Source of the DNA: Azospirillum brasilense
GTDB lineage: Bacteria > Pseudomonadota > Alphaproteobacteria > Azospirillales > Azospirillaceae
DNA length: 64,000 nucleotides
Assembly: GCF_003349955.1 (NCBI RefSeq)
Contig: NZ_QLKQ01000036.1
Span: forward strand, 1 to 64,000
Reading direction: 5' to 3'
Both the position numbers and the translations under genes were made by a program. This document shows, in pieces, positions 40,231-49,266 of this stretch; position 1 is the first letter of the stretch, and each line of letters begins with the position of its first letter. The notes under the pieces are model-generated. The model did not search any database, had not been told where the DNA came from, and worked only from the letters and a program-made list of their open reading frames with translations.

Positions 40231-42064
40231 CGCCGCCGCCCTGACCCCGCCGCCACCGGCGGCGGGGTTCGGCGGACCGGAGGCGGGATTGCCGGACATC
40301 GCTCTGATCGCCCGCCTCGCGAACCAGTTCTTCCAGGCCCTTCCCTCCGGCCCGGCGCCCGCCGTGGCCCCGCCGTCCGGGCTGTCGGCGGCGCAGGCGC
40401 CGGGACCGCTGCCCGCGGCGCCACAGCCGGGTCCGGTGGCCAACCCGTCCGCCTCCCCCGCTCCGTCGCTGCGGCCCACGGCGCCCGCCATCCCGCCGGC
40501 GACCGGCGACGGCGGGCTTGGGACGATCCTGCATTCGCTGGGCGGCGCCCTGTCGCTGGTCCCGGCGCTGCCGGGTGCCGCCACGGTTCCCTCCACACCG
40601 GTCGCGGGGCCGGTCGCTGGCGCTCCGCCCTTGCCTTCCGGCGCGCCCTATTTCCTCGACGGCGGGCGCAACGCGGCGGCCGGTCACGGCGCCACCGTGC
40701 CCTCCGCCACTGTGCCCACTACCGCCGTACCTTCCGCCGTTCCCGCAGCCCCGGGCCTTCTGGTGGAGGTCGGCGCCCTGTCGGTGCAGCTCCGCGCCGA
40801 GCAGGTGCCGGATCTGCCGCCGCCCGCAAGCCCGGCCTTCGACCCGCGCGCCGCGCGCCGCGACTTCCCGATCCTGAACCAGACGGTGCACGGCAAGCCG
40901 CTGATCTGGCTGGACAACGCGGCCACCACGCAGAAGCCGCAGGCGGTGATCGACCGGCTCGCCCGCTTCTACGCGGAGGAGAACTCCAACATCCACCGCG
41001 CCGCCCACGCGCTGGCCGCCCGCGCCACCGACGCCTATGAGGAGGCGCGCGAGAAGGCCCGCCGCTTCGTCGGGGCCGCCGACACGGACGAAATCGTCTT
41101 CGTCCGCGGCGCGACCGAGGCGATCAACCTCGTCGCCAAGGCGTGGGGCCGCCAGCACATCCGCGAGGGCGACGAGATCGTCGTCACCTGGCTGGAGCAT
41201 CACGCCAACATCGTGCCGTGGCAGCAGCTCTGCGCCGAGACCGGGGCGCGGCTGCGGGTGGTTCCGGTGGACGAGGACGGCCAGATCCGGCTGGACGAGT
41301 ACGCCCGGCTGCTGAACCCGCGCACCCGTCTGGTGTCGCTCACGCTGGTGTCCAACGCGCTCGGCACGGTGACCCCGGCGGCGGAGATGGTGGCGATGGC
41401 GCGCTCCGCCGGGGCGGTCACGCTGGTGGACGGCGCGCAGGCGGTGTCGCACATGCCGGTGAACGTGCAGGCGCTGGGCTGCGACTTCTTCGTGCTGTCC
41501 GGCCACAAGATGTTCGGCCCGACCGGCATCGGCCTGCTCTACGGCCGGGAAGAGGTGCTGGAGGGCATGCAGCCCTGGCAGGGCGGCGGCAACATGATCG
41601 CCGACGTGACCTTCGAGAAGACCGTCTACCAGCCCGCCCCGATGCGGTTCGAGGCCGGAACCGGCAACATCGCCGACGCGGTGGGGCTGGGTGCGGCCAT
41701 CGACTATCTCGACCGCATCGGCATGCCGGTCATCGCCGCCTACGAGCATTCCCTGCTGGAGTACGCCACCGCCGGCCTGTCGACCGTTCCCGGCCTGCGG
41801 CTGATCGGCACGGCGCGCGAGAAGGCCGGAGTCCTCTCCTTCGTTCTTGACGGCTGCCGGACGGAGGAGGTGGGCCGGGCGCTGGACCGGGAGGGCATCG
41901 CGGTGCGCTCCGGCCATCATTGCGCGCAGCCGATCCTGCGGCGCTTCGGGGTGGAGAGCACGGTGCGTCCATCGCTGGCCTTCTACAACACCTGCGAGGA
42001 TCTGGACGCGCTGACCGCCGCCCTGCACCGCATCCGCCACACGCTGGTCCGGCGCGGCCACTGA
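40202..42064 (+). CDS. Encapsulin cargo cysteine desulfurase (SufS-type) with N-terminal targeting extension
   Basis: A 620-residue PLP enzyme that takes sulfur from L-cysteine as a persulfide. Residues about 213-620 are a type II (SufS-like) desulfurase: PLP lysine 436 in LSGHKMFGPTGIG and catalytic Cys574 in SGHHCAQP. Residues 1-212 are a Pro/Ala/Gly-rich disordered extension with islands such as LPDIALIARLANQFFQALP and GLGTILHSLGGALSLVPALP. In Family 2A systems this type of extension loads the enzyme into the shell, where it can build elemental sulfur stores. I choose the ATG at 40202 (GGAGG six bases upstream); an ATG at 40217 is also possible. Confidence 0.92.
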   Translation: MSATIMTTPDAAALTPPPPAAGFGGPEAGLPDIALIARLANQFFQALPSGPAPAVAPPSGLSAAQAPGPLPAAPQPGPVANPSASPAPSLRPTAPAIPPATGDGGLGTILHSLGGALSLVPALPGAATVPSTPVAGPVAGAPPLPSGAPYFLDGGRNAAAGHGATVPSATVPTTAVPSAVPAAPGLLVEVGALSVQLRAEQVPDLPPPASPAFDPRAARRDFPILNQTVHGKPLIWLDNAATTQKPQAVIDRLARFYAEENSNIHRAAHALAARATDAYEEAREKARRFVGAADTDEIVFVRGATEAINLVAKAWGRQHIREGDEIVVTWLEHHANIVPWQQLCAETGARLRVVPVDEDGQIRLDEYARLLNPRTRLVSLTLVSNALGTVTPAAEMVAMARSAGAVTLVDGAQAVSHMPVNVQALGCDFFVLSGHKMFGPTGIGLLYGREEVLEGMQPWQGGGNMIADVTFEKTVYQPAPMRFEAGTGNIADAVGLGAAIDYLDRIGMPVIAAYEHSLLEYATAGLSTVPGLRLIGTAREKAGVLSFVLDGCRTEEVGRALDREGIAVRSGHHCAQPILRRFGVESTVRPSLAFYNTCEDLDALTAALHRIRHTLVRRGH

Positions 42065-42081
42065 CCGGAAGGAAACGCCCC

Positions 42082-42975
42082 ATGGGCCGCATCGTCACCC
42101 CCGCCCGCTTCGCCCAGACCCCCGCCAACCTCGGTGGATTCGAGACGGACTCCGACCGGGAGCGGGCGGCCCTGTGGGCGCGTCTGCGCGCCGAGGCGGA
42201 GGCCGCGGCGGAGAGCGATCCGCTGCTGCGCGGCTTCATCCACATCGCGGTTCTGTCGCACGATATCGCCGTGCTGTCGCACGATGGCTTCGCCTCCGCG
42301 CTCGGCGGGCATCTGGCGCGCAAGCTGGGCGACTGGTACATCCCCGCCGAACGGCTGGCCGACGTCACCGAGCAGGCCCATGCCGGCGATCCCGGAATCA
42401 TCGCGGCGGCGGTCGCCGACCTGACGGCCATCGTCACCCGCGACCCGGCCGCGGATGGCCTTCTGACGCCCTTCCTCTACTTCAAGGGCTTCCACGCGCT
42501 GCAATGGCACCGCGTCGCCCACTGGCTGTGGGCGCAGGGGCGCCGTGACCTCGCCCATTTCCTGCAGAGCCGGGTGTCGGAGGTGTTCGCGGTGGACATC
42601 CACCCCGCCGTTTCCATCGGGCGCGGCGTGCTGATCGACCATGGGACGGGGGTGGTGATCGGCGAGACCGCCGTGGTCGGCGACGACGTGTCGATCCTCC
42701 AGGGCGTCACGCTGGGCGGCACCGGCAAGGAGCATGGCGACCGCCATCCCAAGGTGCGCGACGGCGTGCTTCTGGCCGCCGGGGCCAAGGTGCTGGGCAA
42801 CATTGAGGTGGGCCGCCACGCCAAGGTCGGCGCCGGCAGCGTCGTTCTGAAACCGGTGCCGCCCGGCGCCACGGTGGCCGGCGTTCCCGCCCGCGTCGTC
42901 GGCTGGTCGACCTCCGGCCAAGCCCCGGCGGTGGAAATGGACATGAGCCTGCCCGAACCCGAATACACGATCTGA
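42082..42975 (+). CDS. cysE: Serine O-acetyltransferase
   Basis: A 297-residue CysE that makes O-acetylserine for cysteine synthesis. The N-terminal helical domain (LWARLRAEAEAAAESDPLL) is followed by the left-handed hexapeptide-repeat domain (AVSIGRGVLIDHGTGVVIGE, GVTLGGTGKEHGDRHPKV) with the catalytic His-Asp region. Residues 55-68 contain an exact seven-residue duplication, IAVLSHD IAVLSHD, from a 21-bp tandem repeat (42244-42285, two mismatches). CysE is a known partner in Family 2A encapsulin operons: it raises the cysteine supply for the encapsulated desulfurase. Confidence 0.93.
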   Translation: MGRIVTPARFAQTPANLGGFETDSDRERAALWARLRAEAEAAAESDPLLRGFIHIAVLSHDIAVLSHDGFASALGGHLARKLGDWYIPAERLADVTEQAHAGDPGIIAAAVADLTAIVTRDPAADGLLTPFLYFKGFHALQWHRVAHWLWAQGRRDLAHFLQSRVSEVFAVDIHPAVSIGRGVLIDHGTGVVIGETAVVGDDVSILQGVTLGGTGKEHGDRHPKVRDGVLLAAGAKVLGNIEVGRHAKVGAGSVVLKPVPPGATVAGVPARVVGWSTSGQAPAVEMDMSLPEPEYTI

Positions 42976-42980
42976 CGGGG

Positions 42981-44447
42981 TTATCCGGGCGGCGGCCGGT
43001 CGCGGCGCAGCCCCGTCAGAGCCTCGGCGACCGCCAGCGCGTGAGGAACGATCTCCGACGCGCCGACCACCTCGCCCAGGCTGCCACGGGTCGGCGGTCC
43101 CACCACGAACAGGCCGGGAACCGGCAGCCCGGCGGCGTCGAGCGCCCGGCCGCGCCCGTCGACCTCGATCCCCAGGCCGAGCCGGTCCGGCCGGATCAGC
43201 CCCTGGGCGGCCAAGCCGGCCAGCAGCGCGTTGCGGCCGAAGGAGGCCCCATGCCCGGCGCCGGTGCAGTTCACCAGGGCATCGTAGCTCCGCCCGACCG
43301 GACCCTCCCCGCCACGCGGCCGGTGGACGACCCACAACCCGTCACCGCCCGAGGCGCCTTTCCCGGCGCTCGCCGCGACCAGCCGGCCGGCCAGCACGGC
43401 GAGGCGCCCGTCCGCCTGTGCGTCCCCCACCAGACGGGCGACCTGCGGGGCCGCCTGGAAGCGGTGGACGTCCCACCAGACCCGAAGATGGCGCTGGAAC
43501 CGCCGCCGCTCGTCGAGCGGCAGGGCGGACCACAGGACTCCGTTCTGGAGACGCACGCTTTCCAGCACGTCGGTCCAGGGCCGCCCCGCCCGCTGGGCGG
43601 CGGCGACCGCGGCGCGCACGCGGCGCAGCAGGTCGCGGACGCGGGTGGGCGGATCGGCGGTGAAGTCGGTCCAGGACGTGGCCTGGGCCGGGCGCGGGCG
43701 CGGCACCAGCCCGTGGCGCGACAGGGCGGTCAGCGGTCCGCGATGGCCGCGGCCGAGCAGCGTCGCGACCACGTCGCCCATGGTCAGGCCGGTGCCGACG
43801 ATGAGCACCCGGTCGTCCCGCGCAACGCCGTCGAGGGCGCCCGGCCCCCAGGGATCGGCGACGACCCGCGGGTGCCCGCCCAGCGCCGCCAACACGCCCG
43901 GCAGTTCGGGGGGCGGGTTTCCCGTGCACAGGACGAGCGCGTCGGCCTCCGTCGCCGTGCCGCCGGCCATCTCCACCACGAACCCCGTTCCGTGGGACGT
44001 CCCACGGCGATGGGCGGCGACCGCCCGGTCGCGGCGGTGGGTCACCCGCACCGGTCCGGGGGCGGCGAACAGCGACCGCAGCCGTTCGTCGAGGTAGCGC
44101 CCGAATTCCGACCGCGCGGGGTAGTGAAGCCCCTCCGACCAGCCCGCCGGATCGGCCTCCAGCACGCCGCGCTCCAGGCACCAGCGATGGAAATCCTCCT
44201 CCGCGCCGTCCTCTCCCGTCCGGCCGGTCGCCGCCGTCATGCGGATGGAGGGCACGTTCACCCGATGGCGCGGATCGCCGCCGGGGGCGTAGGTCAAGCC
44301 GGCGCCGAGCGACGGCCGCGGGTCCACAAGCTCCACCCGGGCGGAAAAGCCGTCCGCGGCGCCGGCGCGCACCAGCCCGGCGGCCACGCCGCTGCCCGAC
44401 ACGCCGGCGCCGACGATGACGATCCGCAAGGGGGCCGGCCCGCTCAT
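42981..44447 (-). CDS. FAD/NAD(P)-binding protein (COG4529-type)
   Basis: A 488-residue flavoprotein starting LRIVIVGAGVSGSGVAAGLV, with GAGLTYAPGGDPRHRVNVPS and the later LVLCTGNPPPELPG and VLIVGTGLTMGDVVATLL dinucleotide motif. This is the layout of the hydroxyacylglutathione-associated/COG4529 flavoproteins often annotated as FAD-NAD(P)-binding proteins; their reaction is generally unknown. It is the last gene of the leftward sulfonate-type operon and couples to the amidohydrolase by a 4-bp overlap. It meets cysE tail to tail with only 5 bp between stops. Confidence 0.8.
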   Translation of the reverse strand: MSGPAPLRIVIVGAGVSGSGVAAGLVRAGAADGFSARVELVDPRPSLGAGLTYAPGGDPRHRVNVPSIRMTAATGRTGEDGAEEDFHRWCLERGVLEADPAGWSEGLHYPARSEFGRYLDERLRSLFAAPGPVRVTHRRDRAVAAHRRGTSHGTGFVVEMAGGTATEADALVLCTGNPPPELPGVLAALGGHPRVVADPWGPGALDGVARDDRVLIVGTGLTMGDVVATLLGRGHRGPLTALSRHGLVPRPRPAQATSWTDFTADPPTRVRDLLRRVRAAVAAAQRAGRPWTDVLESVRLQNGVLWSALPLDERRRFQRHLRVWWDVHRFQAAPQVARLVGDAQADGRLAVLAGRLVAASAGKGASGGDGLWVVHRPRGGEGPVGRSYDALVNCTGAGHGASFGRNALLAGLAAQGLIRPDRLGLGIEVDGRGRALDAAGLPVPGLFVVGPPTRGSLGEVVGASEIVPHALAVAEALTGLRRDRPPPG

Positions 44448-46111
44448 ACCCCCTCGCGATGGACGATCCGTCCGCCGGCGACGGTCAGGTGGCAGCGCAG
44501 GTCGCGCAGCCGGTCCAGGTCGATGGCGGTGGGGTCCTCCGACAACACGGCGAGGTCGGCGGCGAAGCCGGGGCGCAGCGGCCCCTTCCAGCCCTCGTCG
44601 AAGGTCAGGGCGGCGCCGGCCACGGTGAACAGACGCAGGGCCGTCTCGGCGTCCAGCCGCTGGTCGGGACCGATCACCCGGCCGCTGGTCCGTTCGCGCC
44701 GGTTGCAGACCGTCCACAGGGTGAAGAAGGGGTCGTAGGGGATGTTGTCGGTGGCGATGGCGGTCGGGATGCCCAGCCGCAGCAGGTGGGCGTGCGGCGC
44801 CACCAGATCGCCGCCGTCGGGCTCGTCCAGATAGGCGGCTCCGCCCTTCCACAGAAAGTAGGTCGGGATCGTCGTCACCAGAACGTCCAGCCGCTTCAGC
44901 GCCTCCAGATCGGCCAGCCGGGCGCGGCCGATGTGTTCGATCACCCAGCGCCGCCCGGACAGCCCGTGGCGCTCGTTCACCGCCTCCAGCACCGGCACCA
45001 CCTCGTGCAGCTTGTCGCTGACGATGGTGTGCAGGCGCAGGTCGTGCTCGGCGGCCAGGAGGCAGGTCTCGCGGAAGTCGGCGGGGGTCAACGCCTGTTC
45101 GACGAAGCCCGACCAGCCAGTGTCCGGCAGGTTGGCGCGGGCGCAGCAGGCCACCGCCGGATCGCCGCCATAGGCGATGTGGACACCCGACAGCCTCAGC
45201 CAGGGATCGCCCAGCCCGGCGCCGCGGGCGTGGGCCAGCCAGTCGCGCATGGCGCGGCGTGCCTCGGCGATGTCGGCCCAGCTCGGACTGACCACCAGCC
45301 CGACCCGCACCGTCAGCTCCCCCAGCTCCCACAGGCGGCGGTAGACCGAGATGGTCTCCGGCGCCGAGCCGTGCCCCTCGTAGACGCTGGTGGTGCCCTG
45401 GGCGTTGTAGAGCCGCTGGGACAGCCGCACCCCCTCCAGCCGTTCCGCGAAGCCGAAGCGGGGAACCGCCGGCAGCAGGTCGAACTCGACGGTCGGGCGG
45501 CTGTTGCGCTCGACGATGACGCCGGTCGGCTCGCCATCGGCGTCCTTCAGGATCTCGACCCCGGAACAGGTCGGCACGGTCGCCGCCGTGATGCCGTTCA
45601 GCGCCAGCGCCCGGCTGTTCAGGACGCTGTGCCCCGGCGGCTTGCCCCAGTTGCCGAACAGGCCGGGGATGTGGACGGGATGGTCCGGCGCGGCGCGGTC
45701 CAGCTCGTGCCGGTCCGGCGGTCGCCCCTCGGCCAGGGTGGCGGCGCCATCGAAGAAGAAGGGCGGCGTGCCGATCGGCATGGTGACGATCCACTGGCCG
45801 GGCGGCGTTTCCGCCACTGCCGCCCGTACCCGCTCCAGGATGTCGCCGACGCTGCGCGCGCCGGCCAGCGAGGGGCGCTGGCGCTTCAGCCCCTCGCGCT
45901 CCATATGGGCGTGGGCGTCGTTGAAGCCGGGGATCAGAGTCGCCCCGCCGAGGTCGATCACCTCGGTCGATGCGGTGGCGAGCCCGGCGACCTCCTCCCC
46001 GCCGACGGCGAGGATGCGGTCGCCGGCCAGAGCCACCGCGCTGGCGCGCGGACGGGCCGGATCGAAGGTGATGGCCCGCGCGTTGCGCAGGATCAGGGTC
46101 GGTTCGCTCAT
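44444..46111 (-). CDS. Amidohydrolase family protein (YtcJ-like)
   Basis: A 555-residue metal-dependent hydrolase. The metal-binding HxH is in PGFNDAHAHMEREG, and the C-terminal TDNIPYDPFFTLW region carries the conserved aspartate. This is the YtcJ-type group whose members hydrolyse N-formyl, amide or carbamoyl bonds of small molecules. It lies between a sulfonate/nitrate-type ABC permease gene (9 bp upstream) and the FAD protein. It likely processes the imported compound in the cytosol; no leader is visible. Confidence 0.88.
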   Translation of the reverse strand: MSEPTLILRNARAITFDPARPRASAVALAGDRILAVGGEEVAGLATASTEVIDLGGATLIPGFNDAHAHMEREGLKRQRPSLAGARSVGDILERVRAAVAETPPGQWIVTMPIGTPPFFFDGAATLAEGRPPDRHELDRAAPDHPVHIPGLFGNWGKPPGHSVLNSRALALNGITAATVPTCSGVEILKDADGEPTGVIVERNSRPTVEFDLLPAVPRFGFAERLEGVRLSQRLYNAQGTTSVYEGHGSAPETISVYRRLWELGELTVRVGLVVSPSWADIAEARRAMRDWLAHARGAGLGDPWLRLSGVHIAYGGDPAVACCARANLPDTGWSGFVEQALTPADFRETCLLAAEHDLRLHTIVSDKLHEVVPVLEAVNERHGLSGRRWVIEHIGRARLADLEALKRLDVLVTTIPTYFLWKGGAAYLDEPDGGDLVAPHAHLLRLGIPTAIATDNIPYDPFFTLWTVCNRRERTSGRVIGPDQRLDAETALRLFTVAGAALTFDEGWKGPLRPGFAADLAVLSEDPTAIDLDRLRDLRCHLTVAGGRIVHREGV

Positions 46112-46120
46112 CGTCGGCCC

Positions 46121-47014
46121 TCAGGAGGCGGTGGTGTACCAGGGGAACAGGCGGCGGATCAGCGCCACGAACAGGCGGTCGGCGATGAAGCCGAAGGTGC
46201 CGAGCAGCACCAGCCCGATCAGCATGATGTCGACCCGGAACATCTGGTGGCCGGTGGACATCATGTAGGCGATGCCCTCCCGCGCGCCCGACAGCTCGGC
46301 AGCGACCAGCAGGATCAGCGAGACGGCGATGCCCTGCCGCAGGCCCGCCAGGATCATCGGCAGCGCCGCCGGCAGGACCACCAGCAGCAGCGTCGCCAGC
46401 CGCCCCGCCCCCAGGCAGGCGGCGGAGCGCAGATAGGCCACCGGCACGTCGCGCACGCCGATGAAGGTGGTGATCCAGATCGGGAAGAAGCTGCCCCAGG
46501 CGACCAGCGCCACCTTCGACCCCTCGCCGATGCCGAACCACAGCACCGACAGCGGCACCAGCGCGATGGAGGGAACGGAGCGGAAGCCGTGCAGGATCGG
46601 CTCGCTGACATGGTGCAGCAGGCCGATGCGCGCGGTCAACAGCCCGGCGGTCACGCCGGTCGCCGTCGCGATGGCGAAGCCGAGCGCCGCCCGGCGCAGG
46701 CTGACCAGGATGTTGGCGGGAATCTCGCCGGACAGCAGCATCGGGACGAAGGTGTCGAACACCACCGACGGCGGCGGCAGCAGCACCGGGTTGACCCAGG
46801 TGCCGAGCCGCGGCACCGCCTCCCAGACCGCCAGGAACAGCAGGATGCCCATCACGTTCAGCAGGGCGCGCAGCCACGCCGCCCGCCGCCGGCCGCGGCG
46901 GTGGGCGCGGCGGAACGCCTCGGCGAAGGCCGCGCCGTCGGTTGCCGCGTCCGCCGCCGGGCGCCGGAGGGTGGCGCGGCGATCGCCGGTCATGCCTTCC
47001 GTCGTCGCGGTCAC
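46121..47014 (-). CDS. ABC transporter permease (SsuC/TauC type)
   Basis: A 297-residue inner-membrane permease with about six hydrophobic segments after a polar N terminus of 48 residues. The coupling motif GFRSVPSIALVPLSVLWFGI followed by EGSKVALVAWGSFFPIW is the signature of the sulfonate/taurine/nitrate permease family. I use the GTG at 47014, which overlaps the ATPase stop as GTGA; an ATG at 46993 would shorten it by seven residues. Confidence 0.9.
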   Translation of the reverse strand: MTATTEGMTGDRRATLRRPAADAATDGAAFAEAFRRAHRRGRRRAAWLRALLNVMGILLFLAVWEAVPRLGTWVNPVLLPPPSVVFDTFVPMLLSGEIPANILVSLRRAALGFAIATATGVTAGLLTARIGLLHHVSEPILHGFRSVPSIALVPLSVLWFGIGEGSKVALVAWGSFFPIWITTFIGVRDVPVAYLRSAACLGAGRLATLLLVVLPAALPMILAGLRQGIAVSLILLVAAELSGAREGIAYMMSTGHQMFRVDIMLIGLVLLGTFGFIADRLFVALIRRLFPWYTTAS

Positions 47015-47820
47015 GCGGCCCTCCGTTCGCCATCGGTTCCGCCATCGGCCCCGCCGGCCGTCCGGCTGCCGCGGGCCAGCGCCGCGGCGATGCGGGCGTA
47101 TTCCCGGCCGAAGTCCGCCGACCCGCGGTCGCGCGGGTAGGGCAGATCGACCGTCAGATCCTCGCGGATGACGCCCGGCCCGGCCCCCATCACCACCACC
47201 CGCTGGGCGAGGAAGACCGCCTCGTCGATGTTGTGGGTGACGAACAGGACCGACACCCCGGTCTCCCGCCACAGCCGCAGCAGATCCTCCTGCAGGGTGG
47301 TGCGGGTCATGGCGTCGACGGCGGCGAAGGGCTCGTCCATCAGCACCACCTCCGGCTCCACCACCAGGGCGCGGGCGACGGCGACGCGCTGGCGCATACC
47401 ACCCGACAGCTCGTGCGGGTAGCGGTCGGCGGCGTGGCGCAGCCCGACCCGGTCCAGCGCCTCCAGCGCCCGGCGGCGCCGGATGGGGGCGGAGACGCGC
47501 TGCATGCGCAGGCCGAACTCGACGTTCTGCCGCGCGGTCATCCAGGCGAACAGGGCGTATTCCTGGAACACCACGCCGCGCTCCGGCCCCGGCCCGGCCA
47601 GCGGCCGGCCGCGGAAGCGCACGTCCCCCGAGGTCGGCGTCAGGAAGCCGGCGAGCAGGTGGATCAGCGTGGACTTGCCGCAGCCGGAGGGGCCGATCAG
47701 GCAAACGAACTCGCCGGCCTCCACCGTCAGCGACACGTCGCGCAGCGCCCAGACCGGCGACCCGTCGCGGGACGCGTAGATCTGCGACACGCGGTCGAAA
47801 TCGATCAGCGGCCCGCTCAT
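47011..47820 (-). CDS. ABC transporter ATP-binding protein (SsuB/TauB type)
   Basis: A 269-residue ABC ATPase: Walker A GPSGCGKST, signature LSGGMRQRVAVARAL, Walker B VVLMDEPFAAVDAMTR. VWALRDVSLTVEAGEF and the DLPYPRDR motif near the C terminus are typical of sulfonate, taurine and nitrate importers. GAGGAGGGG precedes the ATG at 47820. It lies 11 bp after the binding-protein gene. Confidence 0.92.
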   Translation of the reverse strand: MSGPLIDFDRVSQIYASRDGSPVWALRDVSLTVEAGEFVCLIGPSGCGKSTLIHLLAGFLTPTSGDVRFRGRPLAGPGPERGVVFQEYALFAWMTARQNVEFGLRMQRVSAPIRRRRALEALDRVGLRHAADRYPHELSGGMRQRVAVARALVVEPEVVLMDEPFAAVDAMTRTTLQEDLLRLWRETGVSVLFVTHNIDEAVFLAQRVVVMGAGPGVIREDLTVDLPYPRDRGSADFGREYARIAAALARGSRTAGGADGGTDGERRAA

Positions 47821-47831
47821 GTCCCCCCTCC

Positions 47832-48893
47832 TCATGTCAGGCTGACCCGGTCGGGCGCCACCGCCTTCAGCGGCGAGTCGACGATCAGGCCGCGGAACAG
47901 GGCGCGCAGGTCGCCGGCCGGGCGCTTGGCGAGGCCGGCGGCGATGGCCCATTCCGCCTCCGCCACCAGATCGTCGAGGAAGCGGTCGTCGAAGGCGATC
48001 TTGAAGGTGAATTCGGACGTCGCCTCCAGGATCTCCTTCGGCGGGGTGTGGATGCGCCGCGCGATCAGGTCGGCCCAGCCGCCGTCGGCGTGAATCCGCC
48101 GCTCCGCCGCCTGAAGCGCCTTGATGGCGCCGGCGACCAGCTCCGGCTTCTCCTTCACCACCTTTTCCGTGGTCAGCAGGAGCTGATGGCTCTGGAAGAA
48201 TTTCTCCAGCCCGTCCTGGGTCATCACCGCGGTCTTGCCGCCCGACTGGCGCTCCGCCACCACCGCCGACTGGCTGCTCCAGGCGAAGCCGTCGATGTCG
48301 CCGCGCACCAGGGCGGAGGTCATGTTGTTCGGGGTGAGGTCGACGACCTCGACGTCGCTCTGCGCCAGCCCGGCGAATTCCAGATACTTCGCCAGCATGT
48401 ACTGCCCGGACGTGCCGACGCGGGTGGCGATCCGGCGGCCCTTCAGACTGGCCGGCTTGGCCGGATCGATGCCGCCGTCCTTGCGCACGACGATCTTCAT
48501 GTCGCGCGAATAGCGGCTGTAGTTCACCAGGATCAGCGGGCGCAGCCCCTGCAGCACCGCGAACACCACCGGCGTGTCGGTCGAGGCGGAGAAATCGGCG
48601 GAGCCGGCGAGCAGCGCCTGCATCGAATCGCGCCCGCTCTCGAACTCCATGGTGTTGAGGTCGACGCCGGCCTCGGCCCAGGTGCCGGCGGCCTCGGCGA
48701 CGAAGGGCACCGCCCAGGTGTAGCCGGTGCTGCCATAGGCCAGCGTCGCCTTGGCCGCCGCGGCGCGCGCGGGGCCGGCCCACAGCGGCGCGGCGGCGAA
48801 TGCGCCGGCAGTCACGGCGCCGGCGGTCACCGCCGCGCCCGCCAGCAGGCGGCGGCGGCTGAGGCGCACAGCGGAGGGATCGAACACGGTCAT
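47832..48893 (-). CDS. ABC transporter substrate-binding protein (SsuA/TauA/NMT1 type)
   Basis: A 353-residue periplasmic binding protein with a Tat-type leader (LSRRRLLAGAAVTAGAV, cleaved after ARA). The mature part (TLAYGSTGYTWAVPFVAEAAG, FESGRDSMQALLAGSADFSAS) resembles sulfonate/aliphatic-sulfonate binding proteins. It begins a three-gene importer. A second protein of the same class is at 10.9-12.0 kb and lacks its own permease. Confidence 0.9.
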   Translation of the reverse strand: MTVFDPSAVRLSRRRLLAGAAVTAGAVTAGAFAAAPLWAGPARAAAAKATLAYGSTGYTWAVPFVAEAAGTWAEAGVDLNTMEFESGRDSMQALLAGSADFSASTDTPVVFAVLQGLRPLILVNYSRYSRDMKIVVRKDGGIDPAKPASLKGRRIATRVGTSGQYMLAKYLEFAGLAQSDVEVVDLTPNNMTSALVRGDIDGFAWSSQSAVVAERQSGGKTAVMTQDGLEKFFQSHQLLLTTEKVVKEKPELVAGAIKALQAAERRIHADGGWADLIARRIHTPPKEILEATSEFTFKIAFDDRFLDDLVAEAEWAIAAGLAKRPAGDLRALFRGLIVDSPLKAVAPDRVSLT

Positions 48894-48927
48894 GGTCGGG
48901 GAACTCCTGTCGGGTGCGGCCGGGCGC

Positions 48928-49266
48928 TCAATGGGGCGCCAGCAGCCGGAAGGTCTGGTCGGCGGAACGGTTGTCGCGATGACCGGTGCTCCAGCCGATG
49001 GCGCGGCGGTAGCTGCCGAAGAGGCCGGCGGCGGCCACCGCATCCTCGGCGATCCCCGTCACCGTCTCGGCGTCGGGGGCGACATAGAGGGCGTCGTCGG
49101 GGCAATGGGCCTCGCACAGGAAGCAGGTCTGGCAATCGGCCTGCCGGGCGATGGTGGGCGCGGCCCCCTTGGCTTGCCCGCCCACCGCCTGGAACACGTC
49201 CATCGGGCAGATGGAGACGCAGATGTTGCAGCCGGTGCAGCGCGTCGGACTGATCAATTCGATCAT
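48928..49266 (-). CDS. 2x[4Fe-4S] ferredoxin (AprB-like)
   Basis: A 112-residue ferredoxin with two Cys-x2-Cys-x2-Cys-x3-Cys-Pro sets: CTGCNICVSICP (from residue 10) and CQTCFLCEAHCP (from about residue 45), binding two [4Fe-4S] clusters, then a C-terminal tail of about 45 residues. The start overlaps the end of the flavoprotein gene by 4 bp. Pairing of an FAD protein with such a ferredoxin is like AprA-AprB of adenylylsulfate reductase, or fumarate-reductase-type enzymes. The ferredoxin likely feeds or drains electrons for the flavoprotein. Confidence 0.88.
   Translation of the reverse strand: MIELISPTRCTGCNICVSICPMDVFQAVGGQAKGAAPTIARQADCQTCFLCEAHCPDDALYVAPDAETVTGIAEDAVAAAGLFGSYRRAIGWSTGHRDNRSADQTFRLLAPH

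Noticed and set aside
42981-47045. A 1354-codon leftward frame spanning the FAD protein, amidohydrolase and permease genes
   Set aside because: Only its last 488 codons (from 44447) match a protein family. The rest overlaps two well-supported genes in other frames, so it is not a fusion protein.
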